Shown here: one piece after another, positions 18,324 through 28,107 of the stretch
How positions within the stretch are numbered: position 1 is the first letter of the stretch
Layout of the letters: each line of letters begins with the position of its first letter
NCBI RefSeq assembly: GCF_012935715.1
Contig: NZ_CP052860.1
Coordinates: 310,001-374,000, forward strand
Direction of reading: 5' to 3'
Source of the DNA: Pseudomonas sp. ADAK13
Lineage (GTDB): Bacteria > Pseudomonadota > Gammaproteobacteria > Pseudomonadales > Pseudomonadaceae
DNA length: 64,000 nt
Notes under the pieces: model-generated
What the model was told of the DNA's origin: nothing
Database searches by the model: none
Seen by the model: only the letters and a program-made list of their open reading frames with translations
Position numbers and translations under genes: made by a program

Positions 18324-18444
18324 AAAAAACTCATGGATTAGACTGAAAATAAAGTGTGGCTAATTATTAGTCAGCTAAGCATGACCCATGCCAGTAGGCA
18401 AGACCCGGTATGTACTGATTCGTTACATTGTCGTAATTGGCACA

Positions 18445-20571
18445 TCAAATCTCGAATTCCGACTGCAAAGCAGCCCTCACGCAGTACAAAACGCCTTCGG
18501 GAACCCGACCGGTAAACAGTGGTGAGATCTCGGAAACAGGTGGCAATTCGCCTTCTCCGTCGAGAAATGCATCCTGGATTTCTCCGAGCAAATCTTCCGG
18601 CAAATCAAGGGCCTGCTCCAACGACAACTGCTGCTTGCCGATGGACTCGGCGAGCAAGGTGTAGACGTTCTTTTCCGAGCATTGCAGTTGCCCGGCGATC
18701 TGGATCGGGGTCATGCCGGCGCGGGCCAGGCTGATCAGCTCGTGGCGAATGTCGGCGACCTCTTTTGGCGCCTCGACCTGCCCGCCGAGCACCTCGAGGA
18801 AGGCCTGGCCATAACGCTCCAGCTTGCGCGCGCCGACGCCGCTGACCCTGGCCATTTCGCCCAGGGTGGTGGGATGCTCGCGGAGCATTTCCAGCAAGGT
18901 GGAGTCGGGAAAGATGACGTAAGGCGGAACGCTGTGTTCCTGCGCGAGCTTCTTACGCAGCGCGCGCAAGGCTTCCCACTGTTCGCGCTCTTCGAAGCGC
19001 ACCAGTTGGCTGGCCTGGCTGGTGCTGCTCTTGGCGGTGGTTTGCGGCTTGAGGTCGCGGCGCAGCTCCAGGCTGACTTCGCCCTTGAGCAACGGCCGGC
19101 AACTGTCGTTCAGGCGCAGGCCGCCGTAGCCTTCCAGGTCGATATCCACCAGCCCACGGGCGACCATCTGCCGGAACAGCGAGCGCCACTCGCCTTCGGC
19201 GCGGGCCTTGCCGACGCCGTAGACCGAGAGTTTTTCATGGCCGAAGCTGCGGATCTTTTCGTTGTCCTTGCCCAGCAACACATCCACCAGATGGCCGACG
19301 CCATAGCGCTGGCCGGTGCGGTAGATCGCCGACAACGCCTGGCGCGCAGGCTCGGTGGCGTCCCAGGTCTGTACGCCGTCCACGCAGTTGTCGCAGTGGC
19401 CGCAAGGCTCGGGCATGTCTTCGTCGAAGTACGCGAGCAGGGTCTGGCGACGGCAGCGGGTTTCTTCGCACAACGACAACATCGCGTCGAGCTTGTGCTG
19501 TTCCAGGCGCTTGTGGCGCTCGTCGCCTTCGGAGTTCTGCAGCATCTGCTTGAGCATCACCACGTCCTGCAGGCCGTAGACCATCCAGGCATCCGCCGGC
19601 AGGCCGTCACGGCCGGCACGCCCGGTTTCCTGGTAGTACGCCTCGAGAGATTTGGGCAGGTCCATGTGGGCCACGAAGCGCACGTTGGATTTGTCGATGC
19701 CCATGCCGAACGCGATGGTGGCGACCATGATCAGGCCTTCCTCGTTGAGGAAGCGCTTCTGGTGGAACGCCCGCAGTTCATTGGGCAGGCCGGCGTGATA
19801 CGGCAGCGCCGGGTAGCCTTGTTCACTGAGGAACGCGGCGACCTCGTCGACCTTCTTGCGCGACAGGCAATAGACAATGCCGGCATCGCTGCGTCGATCG
19901 GAGAGGAACGCCAGCAACTGCTTGCGCGGCTGTTCCTTGGGCACGATGCGGTAAAAAATATTGGGACGGTCGAAGCTCGACAGAAAACGCTCGGCGTCCT
20001 GCAGGTGCAGGCGCTCGACGATTTCTTCACGGGTGCGTTTGTCGGCGGTGGCCGTCAGGGCAATACGCGGGACGTTCGGGAACAACTCCGCCAGTTGGCC
20101 GAGCTGCAGGTATTCGCGACGGAAATCGTGGCCCCATTGGGACACGCAGTGGGCTTCGTCGATGGCGAACAGGGCGATTTCCAGGCTCTGCAGGAACGCC
20201 AGCATCCGCGGCTGCACCAGGCGCTCGGGCGCCAGGTAAAGCATCTTCACTTCGCCGCGCTTGATCCGGGCGGCGAGGTCGCGCTGCTGTTCGGCGCTGA
20301 GGGTGGAGTTCAGCGACGCGGCAGCCACACCAAGTTCTTCCAGGGTGGCCACCTGATCGTCCATCAGGGCGATCAACGGCGATACCACCACCGCGAGCCC
20401 GTCACGCAGCAAGGCCGGCACCTGGAAACACAGCGACTTGCCGCCGCCGGTAGGCATCAGTACCAGGGCGTCGCCACCGTTGGCCACGCGCTCAATGATC
20501 GCACCCTGGCGGCCACGAAAACTGTCGTAGCCGAAGATGTCCTTGAGGACGCGTTGAGCCTGCTCGAGCAT
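18445..20571 (-). CDS. recQ: ATP-dependent DNA helicase RecQ
   Basis: A 3'-5' helicase of the RecF recombination and replication-repair pathways. The 708-residue protein starts [20 protein letters not shown]; an upstream in-frame start at 20625 adds nonconserved sequence. Walker A is MPTGGGKS (39-46), the DEAH box is IDEAH (137-141) and the RecQ loop is [10 protein letters not shown]. The zinc domain cysteines are in [10 protein letters not shown] and [11 protein letters not shown]. The winged helix follows, and an HRDC domain (about 520-600) precedes a C-terminal extension of about 100 residues that includes a second helix-turn-helix-like segment. It is longer than E. coli RecQ (609). Confidence 0.96.
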   Translation of the reverse strand: MLEQAQRVLKDIFGYDSFRGRQGAIIERVANGGDALVLMPTGGGKSLCFQVPALLRDGLAVVVSPLIALMDDQVATLEELGVAAASLNSTLSAEQQRDLAARIKRGEVKMLYLAPERLVQPRMLAFLQSLEIALFAIDEAHCVSQWGHDFRREYLQLGQLAELFPNVPRIALTATADKRTREEIVERLHLQDAERFLSSFDRPNIFYRIVPKEQPRKQLLAFLSDRRSDAGIVYCLSRKKVDEVAAFLSEQGYPALPYHAGLPNELRAFHQKRFLNEEGLIMVATIAFGMGIDKSNVRFVAHMDLPKSLEAYYQETGRAGRDGLPADAWMVYGLQDVVMLKQMLQNSEGDERHKRLEQHKLDAMLSLCEETRCRRQTLLAYFDEDMPEPCGHCDNCVDGVQTWDATEPARQALSAIYRTGQRYGVGHLVDVLLGKDNEKIRSFGHEKLSVYGVGKARAEGEWRSLFRQMVARGLVDIDLEGYGGLRLNDSCRPLLKGEVSLELRRDLKPQTTAKSSTSQASQLVRFEEREQWEALRALRKKLAQEHSVPPYVIFPDSTLLEMLREHPTTLGEMARVSGVGARKLERYGQAFLEVLGGQVEAPKEVADIRHELISLARAGMTPIQIAGQLQCSEKNVYTLLAESIGKQQLSLEQALDLPEDLLGEIQDAFLDGEGELPPVSEISPLFTGRVPEGVLYCVRAALQSEFEI

Positions 20572-20847
20572 GAAAAACTCCAAATATCGCCGAAATCCCT
20601 CTGTACAGGCTGGTCGAAAAAGCACGCTTGGTCGGGAAATAATCCGTAAGCGAACTTTTCCCGCGCCAGGCGCTTGGCCTGCAGGGGCATCACAAAACGC
20701 GGCAGTATACCCGAGCGTTACCCGGCAAAGGGTGCCGTTGGTGAATTGCCGCCGGGCTCAAATACCTCCCAAATCTGTGCTGCGGCTGGCCTGGGCGCTC
20801 AAGAAAGCCTAGAATTGCCCATCGTTTATTCCCAAGGTAGTCCGTCA

Positions 20848-21435
20848 ATGTCCTTCGCTGAGCAACTAACCCGCCTGCAAGCCTTCCTCGATGCCGATGA
20901 GCTGCACGACGAGGCGCTGGACTACGTGGCCGCCCACGGCTATCTGACCGCGCTGTCGATCTGCTCCGACGTCGTGCCCGACCGTGAATGGATCGACGCA
21001 CTGTTCTCCGAAGAGCCTCACTACCGTGATGCCGCCGAGCGCGAAGAAATCGAATCCACCCTGCTGGCCCTCAAGGCTCACATTGGACGCCAACTGGCGT
21101 CCGATGAAGAGTTTGAACTGCCTTGCGACCTGGACCTGGGCGAAGAGCCGGACGACTCCGAACTGCGCGGCTGGTGCATCGGTTTCATGGAAGGCGTGTT
21201 CCTGCGGGAAGAGGCCTGGTTCGAGACGGCTGAAGAAGAAGTCAGCGAAATGCTGCTGCCGATCATGGTCGGTTCGGGCCTGTTCGACGAGCAACCCGAG
21301 TTCTCCGACATCGCCGCCGACGCCAACCTGATGGACGACATGATCGTTCAGATCCCGGAAGCACTCACCGCGCTGTACCTGCTGTGCAACGCACCTGACG
21401 AAAAGCCGGCGATCCTCAAGCCTCGCCACCACTAA
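20848..21435 (+). CDS. YecA/UPF0149-family protein
   Basis: A 195-residue acidic protein starting MSFAEQLTRLQAFLDADELH at ATG 20848 (AAGGTAG upstream). The UPF0149 core has WCIGFMEGVFLREEAWF. Some relatives carry a C-terminal SEC-C metal motif; here the protein ends KPRHH without cysteines, so that motif is absent. The function is unknown. It is divergent from recQ with 276 bp between; the first half of that gap is non-coding with no recognisable element. Confidence 0.88.
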   Translation: MSFAEQLTRLQAFLDADELHDEALDYVAAHGYLTALSICSDVVPDREWIDALFSEEPHYRDAAEREEIESTLLALKAHIGRQLASDEEFELPCDLDLGEEPDDSELRGWCIGFMEGVFLREEAWFETAEEEVSEMLLPIMVGSGLFDEQPEFSDIAADANLMDDMIVQIPEALTALYLLCNAPDEKPAILKPRHH

Positions 21436-21455
21436 GACCGTTGCCCGTGGCGCCC

Positions 21456-21839
21456 ATGGGCAACCGTTCTGTGATCACGCGCTACGTTCTGCTGGCCATC
21501 GGCTGGTTGAGCGTGGCGCTCGGGGTCATCGGCATCTTCCTGCCGGTACTGCCCACTACACCCTTCCTTCTGCTGGCTGCCGCCTGCTTCGCCCGTAGCT
21601 CCCCGCGCTTCTACCAATGGCTGGTGGAACACCCGCGCCTGGGGCCGTGGATCCGTGACTATCTGGATGGCAACGGGATTCCGCTCAAGGGCAAGGTGTA
21701 TGCCATTGGGTTGATGTGGGTGAGTATCGGGTTTTCCTGCTACCTGGTGCCGCTGGTCTGGGCGCGGGGGTTCATGCTGACCAGTGCGGTGCTGGTGACG
21801 GTTTATATCTTGCGGCAGAAGACGTTGCCCACGCGTTGA
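21456..21839 (+). CDS. YbaN/DUF454-family inner-membrane protein
   Basis: A short protein of about 127 residues with three hydrophobic segments (LLAIGWLSVALGVIGIFLPV, GLMWVSIGFSCYLVPLVW, FMLTSAVLVTVYIL) and the DUF454 signature LPVLPTTPFLLLAAACFARSSPR in two parts. The start could be ATG 21456 or the upstream TTG 21441; neither has a clear ribosome site. It is 20 bp after the YecA-type gene and probably co-transcribed. The function is unknown. Confidence 0.85.
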   Translation: MGNRSVITRYVLLAIGWLSVALGVIGIFLPVLPTTPFLLLAAACFARSSPRFYQWLVEHPRLGPWIRDYLDGNGIPLKGKVYAIGLMWVSIGFSCYLVPLVWARGFMLTSAVLVTVYILRQKTLPTR

Positions 21840-21860
21840 AGGTGTGGTGAAGGGCTTGTC

Positions 21861-21957
21861 TGTGGCGAGGGGGCTTGTCCCCCGTTGGAGTGCGCAGCGC
21901 TCCCGTTATTCTTGGGGCCGCTGCGCAGCCCAACGGGGGACAAGCCCCCTCACCACA
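21861..21957. repeat. Family B palindrome between convergent genes
   Basis: The arms TGTGGCGAGGGGGCTTGTCC and GGACAAGCCCCCTCACCACA pair, with inner complementary segments (CCCGTTGG and CCAACGGG) around the spacer. It lies between the convergent ybaN-like and HAD genes. The same type occurs at 57741 and, in reduced form, at 40852. Confidence 0.85.
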
Positions 21958-21986
21958 AAAGCCCTACCCAGCCAACAATCTCGGAG

Positions 21987-22676
21987 TTAGCGCATTGGCG
22001 GCAAGCCATACGCCGCCAGGTCAAAATCCGCCAACTTGCGAATAATCTGGTCGGCATGGTGATACTTGCTGTCCGCCATCGCCTCATCCGGCACCGCAAT
22101 CGCGGTCATGTGCGCCGCCTTGGCGGCCGTCACGCCAAACGGCGAGTCCTCAAACACCAGGCAATCCTCGGGTGCCACACCCAACCGGCGCGCCGCCGTG
22201 AGGAAGATATCCGGCGCAGGCTTGGCGGCCCCCACTTCCGGATCATCCGCCGTGACGATGGTGTCGAACAGCCCAAACCACTCGCGGTGCAACGTGGTCT
22301 TGTGGCCAAACGAGTTGCGCGACGAGCTGGTGCCAACGGCGATCGGAATGTTATGCGCCTTCAAGTGCCGCACCAGCGCCTCAGCGCCCGGCATGCCCAG
22401 GGCCTTGGGGAAACGCTCGCTCATCAGCGGCTCGCGGATCACCAGAAATTCTGCGGGCGTAATCGGCAGGTCGAGCGCCTTGACCACGTAGTCGGCCAGG
22501 TCCTGGGCGCCGCGACCAATGATGTGCTGCTTGATCCCCCAGTCATAGGTGCGCCCGTAACGTTCGGCGATGATCTGTGTAACTTCGGTGTAGATGCCTT
22601 CTGTGTCCAGCAACAACCCGTCCATATCGAAAATCACAGCCTTGATCGGGACAGCGGTACGCGGTGCATTCATCAC
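21987..22676 (-). CDS. HAD-superfamily sugar-phosphate phosphatase/mutase-like hydrolase
   Basis: A 229-residue member of the beta-phosphoglucomutase/GPP group of HAD hydrolases. Motif I is IFDMDGLLLDTE with nucleophile Asp near residue 16 and general acid Asp two residues later. Motif II is VGTSSS, motif III is the lysine in AKPAPDIF, and motif IV is FEDSPFGVTAA. An alpha-helical cap lies between motifs I and II. The substrate is probably a small phosphorylated sugar or polyol and cannot be fixed from sequence. It may start at Met1 or Met2. Confidence 0.9.
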   Translation of the reverse strand: MMNAPRTAVPIKAVIFDMDGLLLDTEGIYTEVTQIIAERYGRTYDWGIKQHIIGRGAQDLADYVVKALDLPITPAEFLVIREPLMSERFPKALGMPGAEALVRHLKAHNIPIAVGTSSSRNSFGHKTTLHREWFGLFDTIVTADDPEVGAAKPAPDIFLTAARRLGVAPEDCLVFEDSPFGVTAAKAAHMTAIAVPDEAMADSKYHHADQIIRKLADFDLAAYGLPPMR

Positions 22677-22776
22677 TACAGATCCGTGGGCAAAGAACTA
22701 AAAGGATTCAGCACAATAACGGCCCGCCTTGCCTGCAAGCAACCGTTACGAAGTTGTGCCGAACCCTGTCAGCGCT

Positions 22777-23625
22777 TCACTCAGGAAAATCAGCGCCCTC
22801 GGTCACATCCGCCCACGCGTCAAAATCCGCACTCAACGCCTTCACCTTGATCCGCGCAAAGTTCAGCGCAGCCTTGCCCAACAACAGGCGCAATGGCGGC
22901 TGCTCAGCCTCCACCGCCTTGACGATGGCAATCGCCGCGCGCACCGGGTCACCCGGCTGCTTGCCGCTGTAGCTGCGAACCATGTTGGCCCGGGCCACGG
23001 CCGTTTCCTTATAGTCGGCAATCCCGTGGGCCGCCTCGTTGGCCGAACGCCCGGCCCAGTCGGTACGGAACGGGCCCGGCTCGACCAGCAACACCTTGAT
23101 GCCCAACGGCGCGACTTCCTGGGACAACGCCTCGGAAAGCCCCTCGACCGCAAACTTGGTAGCGTTGTAGAAACTCAACGACGGGAACGCCGCTACACCG
23201 CCCACCGAGGAGATGTTCACGATGCTGCCCGAACGCCGGGCACGCATGCCCGGCAAAGCCGCGCGGGTCATGGCGCTCAAGCCCCACACGTTGATTTCGA
23301 ACATGTTGCGCACATCATCCAGGTCGCTTTCTTCGAAGGAGCCGAAATAGCCGACACCGGCGTTGTTGACCAGCACGTCGATATGCCCGAAGCGTGCTTC
23401 AGCCGCTTTCACGGCGGCGTCGACCTGGGCCTGGTCGGTCACGTCCAGCGTCAGCACCAGGGCGTTGTCTTCGTGACCGGCGACGATGTCCTGCACCTGT
23501 TGCGGATTACGCGCGGTGACCACGGTCGGGTAACCGAGGCTCAAGGTGTGCAGCGCCAACTGGCGGCCGAAACCGGTGGAGCAACCAGTGATGAACCAGA
23601 CGGGTTTTGCGGTGGAAGTCGTCAT
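22777..23625 (-). CDS. Short-chain dehydrogenase/reductase
   Basis: A classical SDR of 282 residues. The nucleotide-binding motif is TGCSTGFG (residues 14-21), VNNAGVG follows at about 86, and the catalytic Tyr and Lys are in YNATK; the upstream Ser is in NISSVGG. The family reduces or oxidises carbonyl/alcohol groups with NAD(P); this one resembles the 'oxidoreductase' SDRs with a C-terminal extension of unknown substrate. It is divergent from a LysR gene 97 bp away, which very probably controls it. Confidence 0.9.
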   Translation of the reverse strand: MTTSTAKPVWFITGCSTGFGRQLALHTLSLGYPTVVTARNPQQVQDIVAGHEDNALVLTLDVTDQAQVDAAVKAAEARFGHIDVLVNNAGVGYFGSFEESDLDDVRNMFEINVWGLSAMTRAALPGMRARRSGSIVNISSVGGVAAFPSLSFYNATKFAVEGLSEALSQEVAPLGIKVLLVEPGPFRTDWAGRSANEAAHGIADYKETAVARANMVRSYSGKQPGDPVRAAIAIVKAVEAEQPPLRLLLGKAALNFARIKVKALSADFDAWADVTEGADFPE

Positions 23626-23722
23626 GAAGGGCCAATCCTCGTGTGTGTAGGAAAAGTATGCGCGCCGCTGTTCTTGCTAAAAAGATGCATAATCCGCAAG
23701 GCCCTTTCGGAAATACCACACA

Positions 23723-24619
23723 ATGGACACGCCCGATTTCCAGCAATTACGCCTGTTTTTGCAGGTCGCCCGCTCGAAAAGCTTCACCCAGGCGGCCGAC
23801 GCCAACAGCCTCTCGGTGTCGACCGTCAGCCATCGCGTGCGTGCCCTGGAAAAACAGCTGGGCGTGCAACTGCTCAACCGCACCACCCGCAGTGTCAGCG
23901 TGACCGAGGCCGGCGAGCAGTTGATCCAGAAGATCACCCCGCTGCTGGAAGAACTGCAAACCAGCCTGCACAGCGTAGCGGCGGCCACCGTCGACGCTGC
24001 CGGCACCTTGCGCCTTAACATTCCCTCCACCGCCAGCAGAATGGTCCTGCAACCATTGCTCCAGCGCTTCCTGCGCAAATACCCGGGCATCAACCTGGAA
24101 GTGGCGGTGGACAACAGCCTGGTGGACATCGTCGCCCAGGGCTTTGATGCGGGCATCCGCTACGACCACGTGCTGGCCGAAGACATGGTGGTGGTGCCGG
24201 TGGCGACGCAACTGCGATTCGTCATCGTCGCCACGCCGGAGTATTTGCAGGGGCGCAAGCTGCCGACTCATCCCCACGATTTGCTGGAGCATGAGTGCGT
24301 CAACTACCGCAGCGCGCAGACCGGCTCACTGCACCGCTGGGACTTTGAAAAAGCCGGCAAGCAAATACGGGTGACGGTAAAAGGCCGGCTGGCGACCAAT
24401 GACGTGGAGTTGATGGTGCGCGGTGCGCTGGACGGGTTTGGCTTTGCCTACGTCGCGCGCTCCAGCGTCGAGCAGTACCTGCAACGCGGCGAGTTGGTGG
24501 AGGTTTTGGACGACTGGATTGCCCACAGCGCGCTGTATTTGTATTACTTCAACCGCACGAACACGCCGAAGAAACTGCGGGTGTTCATTGAGTTCCTGAA
24601 GGAAGAATTCGGGACCTGA
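23723..24619 (+). CDS. LysR-family transcriptional regulator
   Basis: A 298-residue LTTR with the N-terminal helix-turn-helix (FTQAADANSLSVSTVSHRVRALE) and the two-lobed effector-binding domain (GTLRLNIPSTASRMVLQPLL; FDAGIRYDHVLAEDM). It is divergent from the SDR at 22777, the standard arrangement for an activator and its target. The SDR-LysR intergenic region (23626-23722) would carry the operators. Confidence 0.92.
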   Translation: MDTPDFQQLRLFLQVARSKSFTQAADANSLSVSTVSHRVRALEKQLGVQLLNRTTRSVSVTEAGEQLIQKITPLLEELQTSLHSVAAATVDAAGTLRLNIPSTASRMVLQPLLQRFLRKYPGINLEVAVDNSLVDIVAQGFDAGIRYDHVLAEDMVVVPVATQLRFVIVATPEYLQGRKLPTHPHDLLEHECVNYRSAQTGSLHRWDFEKAGKQIRVTVKGRLATNDVELMVRGALDGFGFAYVARSSVEQYLQRGELVEVLDDWIAHSALYLYYFNRTNTPKKLRVFIEFLKEEFGT

Positions 24620-24643
24620 TCCATTCAAAAAGCGAGCCCCATC

Positions 24644-25000
24644 ATGCTCTACCGTTTTGCCGCCGACGGCCTGGTGCTGTTTCACCTGTTGTTCATTCTG
24701 TTCGTGCTGTTCGGCGGCTTGCTCGCCCTCAAATGGCGACCGGTCATGTGGCTGCATTTGCCTGCCGCCGCGTGGGGCGTTGCCGTTGAAGTGTTCCATC
24801 TGCCCTGCCCGCTGACCCGCTGGGAAAATCTGTTTCGTCATTTGGCCGGGCAGGACGGTTATGGCGGCGGCTTTATCGAGCATTACATCCTGACCCTGAT
24901 CTACCCGGCCGGGCTGACCCCGCAGATCCAGCTGGGGCTGGGCGCACTGGTGCTGTTGATCAATATCGCGGTGTATGTGCGGCTGATCAGGCGCGCTTAG
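24644..25000 (+). CDS. DUF2784-family membrane protein
   Basis: A 118-residue protein with about four hydrophobic stretches (LVLFHLLFILFVLFGGLLAL; VMWLHLPAAAWGVAVEV; HYILTLIYPAGL; GALVLLINIAVYVRLI). The conserved CPLTRWENLFRH between helices 2 and 3 is the DUF2784 signature. The function is unknown. Its stop overlaps the end of the convergent epimerase pseudogene by 14 bp. Confidence 0.88.
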   Translation: MLYRFAADGLVLFHLLFILFVLFGGLLALKWRPVMWLHLPAAAWGVAVEVFHLPCPLTRWENLFRHLAGQDGYGGGFIEHYILTLIYPAGLTPQIQLGLGALVLLINIAVYVRLIRRA

Positions 25001-25955
25001 GCAAACAGCCGATGCCCACCAATGTCGCCTCAACCGCTTCATCCAAAGGCGTGTGCGGTTCGCTGCCCAATGTCTGTACGAGGCGGCGGTTATCCATGCG
25101 CACCTCGGTTTGCCACAGGTAGCGCATTTCCTGCATCTCGCGGAAGGTGGTGACAAAGGGCGCGGCCAGTTTCAGCAGCCACCACGGGAAAGCACGTACA
25201 GAAGGCTGCTGGCCGGTCCGGCGTGACACCACCCGCTGAATCGCCTGGCTCATCTGCCGGCCATCGGCGTCAATATGCCCCGCCATATGAAAACGGGCGA
25301 AGGCCTCCAGGGTGTCGCGGCGTGCGATCAGCTCGACCATGGTGCTCGCCACGTCAGGCAGGTAGGCCCACTGATGCCCCACGCCTGGCGCGCCTGGATA
25401 ACTCACGCTGGACACCGGCTTTGCGGGCTTGATCAAGCCTTGGGAGAATCAGCTGCTGCCGGCCTTGGCACCGAAGAAATCGCCGGCGCGCACGATCAAC
25501 ACCCGGGCGCCACGCTCGGTGGCCTCCCGCAAACGCTGTTCCATCTCCACCCGGATCGCGCCCTTGCGGGTGAGTGGATGCTGGGGTGAATCCTCCTCCA
25601 GCCGCGCAAATGCGTCGGGGCCGTAGTTATAAACCGTGCCTGGCAAGACAATCATTGCCCCTTCAGCGATTGCCGCGGCGATGCTGTTGTCGATCATCGG
25701 CAACACCAGCTCCGCCCAACGCTGGTAGCCGGGCGGGTTGACGGCATGCACGATCACCGAACAGCCCTTCGCCGCCGCAAGCACTTCCTCACGGTTCAGG
25801 GCATCACCTTTTATCCAGGTGAAATCGGCGTTCTGGGTGTGGGCCTTATCCACATCCCTCGTCAGCGCACATACCTGCCAGCCGGCAGCAAACAACTGCC
25901 GCGCCACTTCGCCACCAATCCCGCCTGTCGCACCCAACACCAGAACCTTGTTCAT
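24987..25955 (-). pseudogene. NAD-dependent epimerase/dehydratase interrupted by an in-frame TGA
   Basis: The frame reads MNKVLVLGATGGIGGEVARQ (Rossmann motif GATGGIGG) from ATG 25955, with a GGGGAAA ribosome site, down to 24987, except for a TGA at 25449-25451. Both halves stay in the same frame: GDFFGAKAGSS, stop, FSQGLIKPAKPV. Relatives commonly have a Trp in this place (recalled, not searched), so TGG to TGA is the likely change. The full length would be about 322 codons. The catalytic region (YNYGPD, where the family has its Tyr) is in the N-terminal half. The upstream half could still make a 168-residue truncated protein. Confidence 0.85.
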
Positions 25956-26051
25956 GCTTTTTCCCCTTGGGGTTGTTTGATGAGGCGATTCTGTTCGCCG
26001 GCGGGCTATAGAGGAATTGCCGAAGATCATCCAGACGCTATACATTTATGC

Positions 26052-26936
26052 ATGGCATCGACTATTGGTTGGGAGCTTTACCGGTCATTCCTCGGGGTAC
26101 TCAAGGAAGGATCGCTGTCGGGGGCCGCACGGCAGCTCGGCATTACGCAGCCCACCGTTGGGCGGCACATCGCTGCGCTGGAAAAATCCCTGAACGTGGT
26201 GCTGTTCACCCGCTCTGCCAGCGGCCTGCTGCCCACCGCCGTCGCCCTCACCCTGCGCACCCACGCCGAAACCATGGAAACCACGGCCGCCGCTCTCGAA
26301 CGGGCCGCCTCGCCCCAAGGTCCCGAAGTGCGTGGCGTGGTGCGGGTGTCGGCCAGCGAAGTGATTGGCGTGGAAGTGCTGCCGCCGATCATCACCCGCC
26401 TGCGTCAACAGCACCCGCACCTCAAGGTCGAACTGGTGCTGAGCAACCGCCTGCTGGACCTGCTGCAACTGGAAGCCGACATCGCCGTGCGAATGGTCCG
26501 ACCCAGCCAGGAACAACTGCTGGCGAAACGCATCGGCGTGATCGAAGTCGGCCTGCACGCGCGTAACGACTACCTGCAACAACACGGCACGCCCCAGAGC
26601 CTGAACGACCTCACCACCCATTCAGTCATCGGCTACGACCAGGAAAGCGCTTTCATCCGCAGCCTGGCCGTCAAAGGGTTCGAGCGCAGCGCTTTTTCAC
26701 TCAGCAGCGACAGCGACCTCGCACAACTGGCCCTGATCCGCGCCGGCGCCGGCATCGGCGGCTGCCAGGTCAAACTGGCCCGGCAAGACGCCCGCCTGAG
26801 CCGGGTCCTGCCGGACGCATTCGCCCTCCAGCTCGACACCTGGGTCACCATGCACGAAGACCTGCGCAACAGCCCGCGCTGCCGCGTCACCTTTGATGCC
26901 CTGGTCGCCGGTTTGCAGCATTACGTACAGGATTGA
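26052..26936 (+). CDS. LysR-family transcriptional regulator
   Basis: A 294-residue LTTR that I start at ATG 26052 (MASTIGWELYRSFLGVLKEG); the upstream extension is not conserved-looking. The helix-turn-helix is SLSGAARQLGITQPTVGRHI, and the effector domain begins VRGVVRVSASEVIGVEVLPP. It is divergent from the broken epimerase gene, 96 bp away, and is probably its regulator; if the epimerase is dead this regulator has lost its local target. No -10/-35 pair is convincing. Confidence 0.9.
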   Translation: MASTIGWELYRSFLGVLKEGSLSGAARQLGITQPTVGRHIAALEKSLNVVLFTRSASGLLPTAVALTLRTHAETMETTAAALERAASPQGPEVRGVVRVSASEVIGVEVLPPIITRLRQQHPHLKVELVLSNRLLDLLQLEADIAVRMVRPSQEQLLAKRIGVIEVGLHARNDYLQQHGTPQSLNDLTTHSVIGYDQESAFIRSLAVKGFERSAFSLSSDSDLAQLALIRAGAGIGGCQVKLARQDARLSRVLPDAFALQLDTWVTMHEDLRNSPRCRVTFDALVAGLQHYVQD

Positions 26937-26990
26937 GACAGCTTCGCTGGTGAAGAATCAGAGTCCCTCAAACCCTTCATAGACGCCCCC

Positions 26991-27569
26991 ATGTCCGAAG
27001 CCTTCGAAGTCCCCAGCCCCCACGAAAAACACGTCGAACACGCCACCGAACATGCCCACAGGCAGGGCGACAATTTCGCCAGCCGCATCGCTGTGATGAC
27101 CGCCATCATGGCCACCGTCGGCGCCATGCTCAGCTACCAGGCCGGCTCCACCGAAAGCGAAGCGGCGATGGACAAAAACAACGCCGCCATCTTCAAGACC
27201 GAAGCCGCCAACCAATGGAACTACTACCAGGCCAAATCCAGCCGGCAGAACCTTGCGGAGCTGGCGACGCATATCCCGGGCATCGACGCCAAGCACTACA
27301 CCGACGAGATCGAGCGTTATAAAACCCAGAAGGAAGACGTGCGCAAAAAAGCCGAAAAGCTTGAAGCCACCTCGAAAGAATGGGATGAAAAGTCAGAGCA
27401 GGCGCTGCATCAGCATCACCGCTGGGCGCAAGCAATGACCGCGATTCAGATCGCGATTTCGCTGGCGGCGATTACCTTGCTGACAAGGAAGGAATGGTTG
27501 AAGCGCATGGCGTATACCGCCGGGGGCGTGAGCGTGGTGTTGGGTGGGATGGCCTGGCTGCATATTTGA
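26991..27569 (+). CDS. DUF4337-family membrane protein
   Basis: A 192-residue protein. The N-terminus is acidic and His-rich (VPSPHEKHVEHATEHAHRQG), followed by a transmembrane segment (IAVMTAIMATVGAMLSYQAG), a long charged helical region likely to be coiled coil (about 75-145, IERYKTQKEDVRKKAEKLEA) and two C-terminal hydrophobic segments (AMTAIQIAISLAAITLL; GVSVVLGGMAWLHI). This is the DUF4337 layout. The function is unknown. Confidence 0.85.
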   Translation: MSEAFEVPSPHEKHVEHATEHAHRQGDNFASRIAVMTAIMATVGAMLSYQAGSTESEAAMDKNNAAIFKTEAANQWNYYQAKSSRQNLAELATHIPGIDAKHYTDEIERYKTQKEDVRKKAEKLEATSKEWDEKSEQALHQHHRWAQAMTAIQIAISLAAITLLTRKEWLKRMAYTAGGVSVVLGGMAWLHI

Positions 27570-27699
27570 GAGCTGGATTTTCATCGCCCCTCGAAAGCAG
27601 AAATACGACGTCACGTATCGTCGTATTTCGCTGATAGCTATCACCAAACCAAACCGACTATAAAACTCGCCATCGCTCGCAACGTGCCGGAGGTACGAA

Positions 27700-27927
27700 A
27701 TGCTTATTACGACTTCGCAAACAAAACCTTCCGAGACACTGCGGGCCGACAGCTTCTGGATGGAAATCTGGCAAAGTGGAGCTTTGAGCATCCAGGAAGC
27801 CGAAAGGCGGGCGCAGGGCTCGCGACGCTTAAAAGAGGCCTACTCGTCGGTACCCTTCTACGCGAAGAAGGCAGCTCGAGACTCTCAATTCTGGAGCAAA
27901 TTTTACGCGAGCCGCGTGAACTCGTAG
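27700..27927 (+). CDS. Small hypothetical protein (75 aa)
   Basis: A 75-residue frame with a strong GGAGG ribosome site at 27689-27693, 6 bp before the ATG. It has no hydrophobic segment, is rich in Ser, Ala and Lys/Arg, and its middle (EIWQSGALSIQEAERRAQGS) is predicted helical. An overlapping frame from 27684 to 27959 lacks a ribosome site. I do not recognise a family. The surrounding 27.57-28.1 kb is noticeably more AT-rich than the flanks, which fits acquired sequence. Confidence 0.5.
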   Translation: MLITTSQTKPSETLRADSFWMEIWQSGALSIQEAERRAQGSRRLKEAYSSVPFYAKKAARDSQFWSKFYASRVNS

Positions 27928-28107
27928 AAAAAGGCAATCTTGCCGGAATCTTCTACTGACCATCTGATGCCCCCTCCTCCCTGACTCACTCATATTCACC
28001 AGACCCCTCGCGCCAGAAAACATCGGCATATCCACTTGGGGTCGTACATCTACTCGCTATATAGTAAAACGCATAACGCCTGACACTATAAAGCCGAGGA
28101 AAAGCCG

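Noticed and set aside
27684..27959. 91-aa frame overlapping the 75-aa gene at 27700
   Set aside because: It has no ribosome site, while the 27700 frame has GGAGG at the ideal distance. Only one of the two is likely to be translated.
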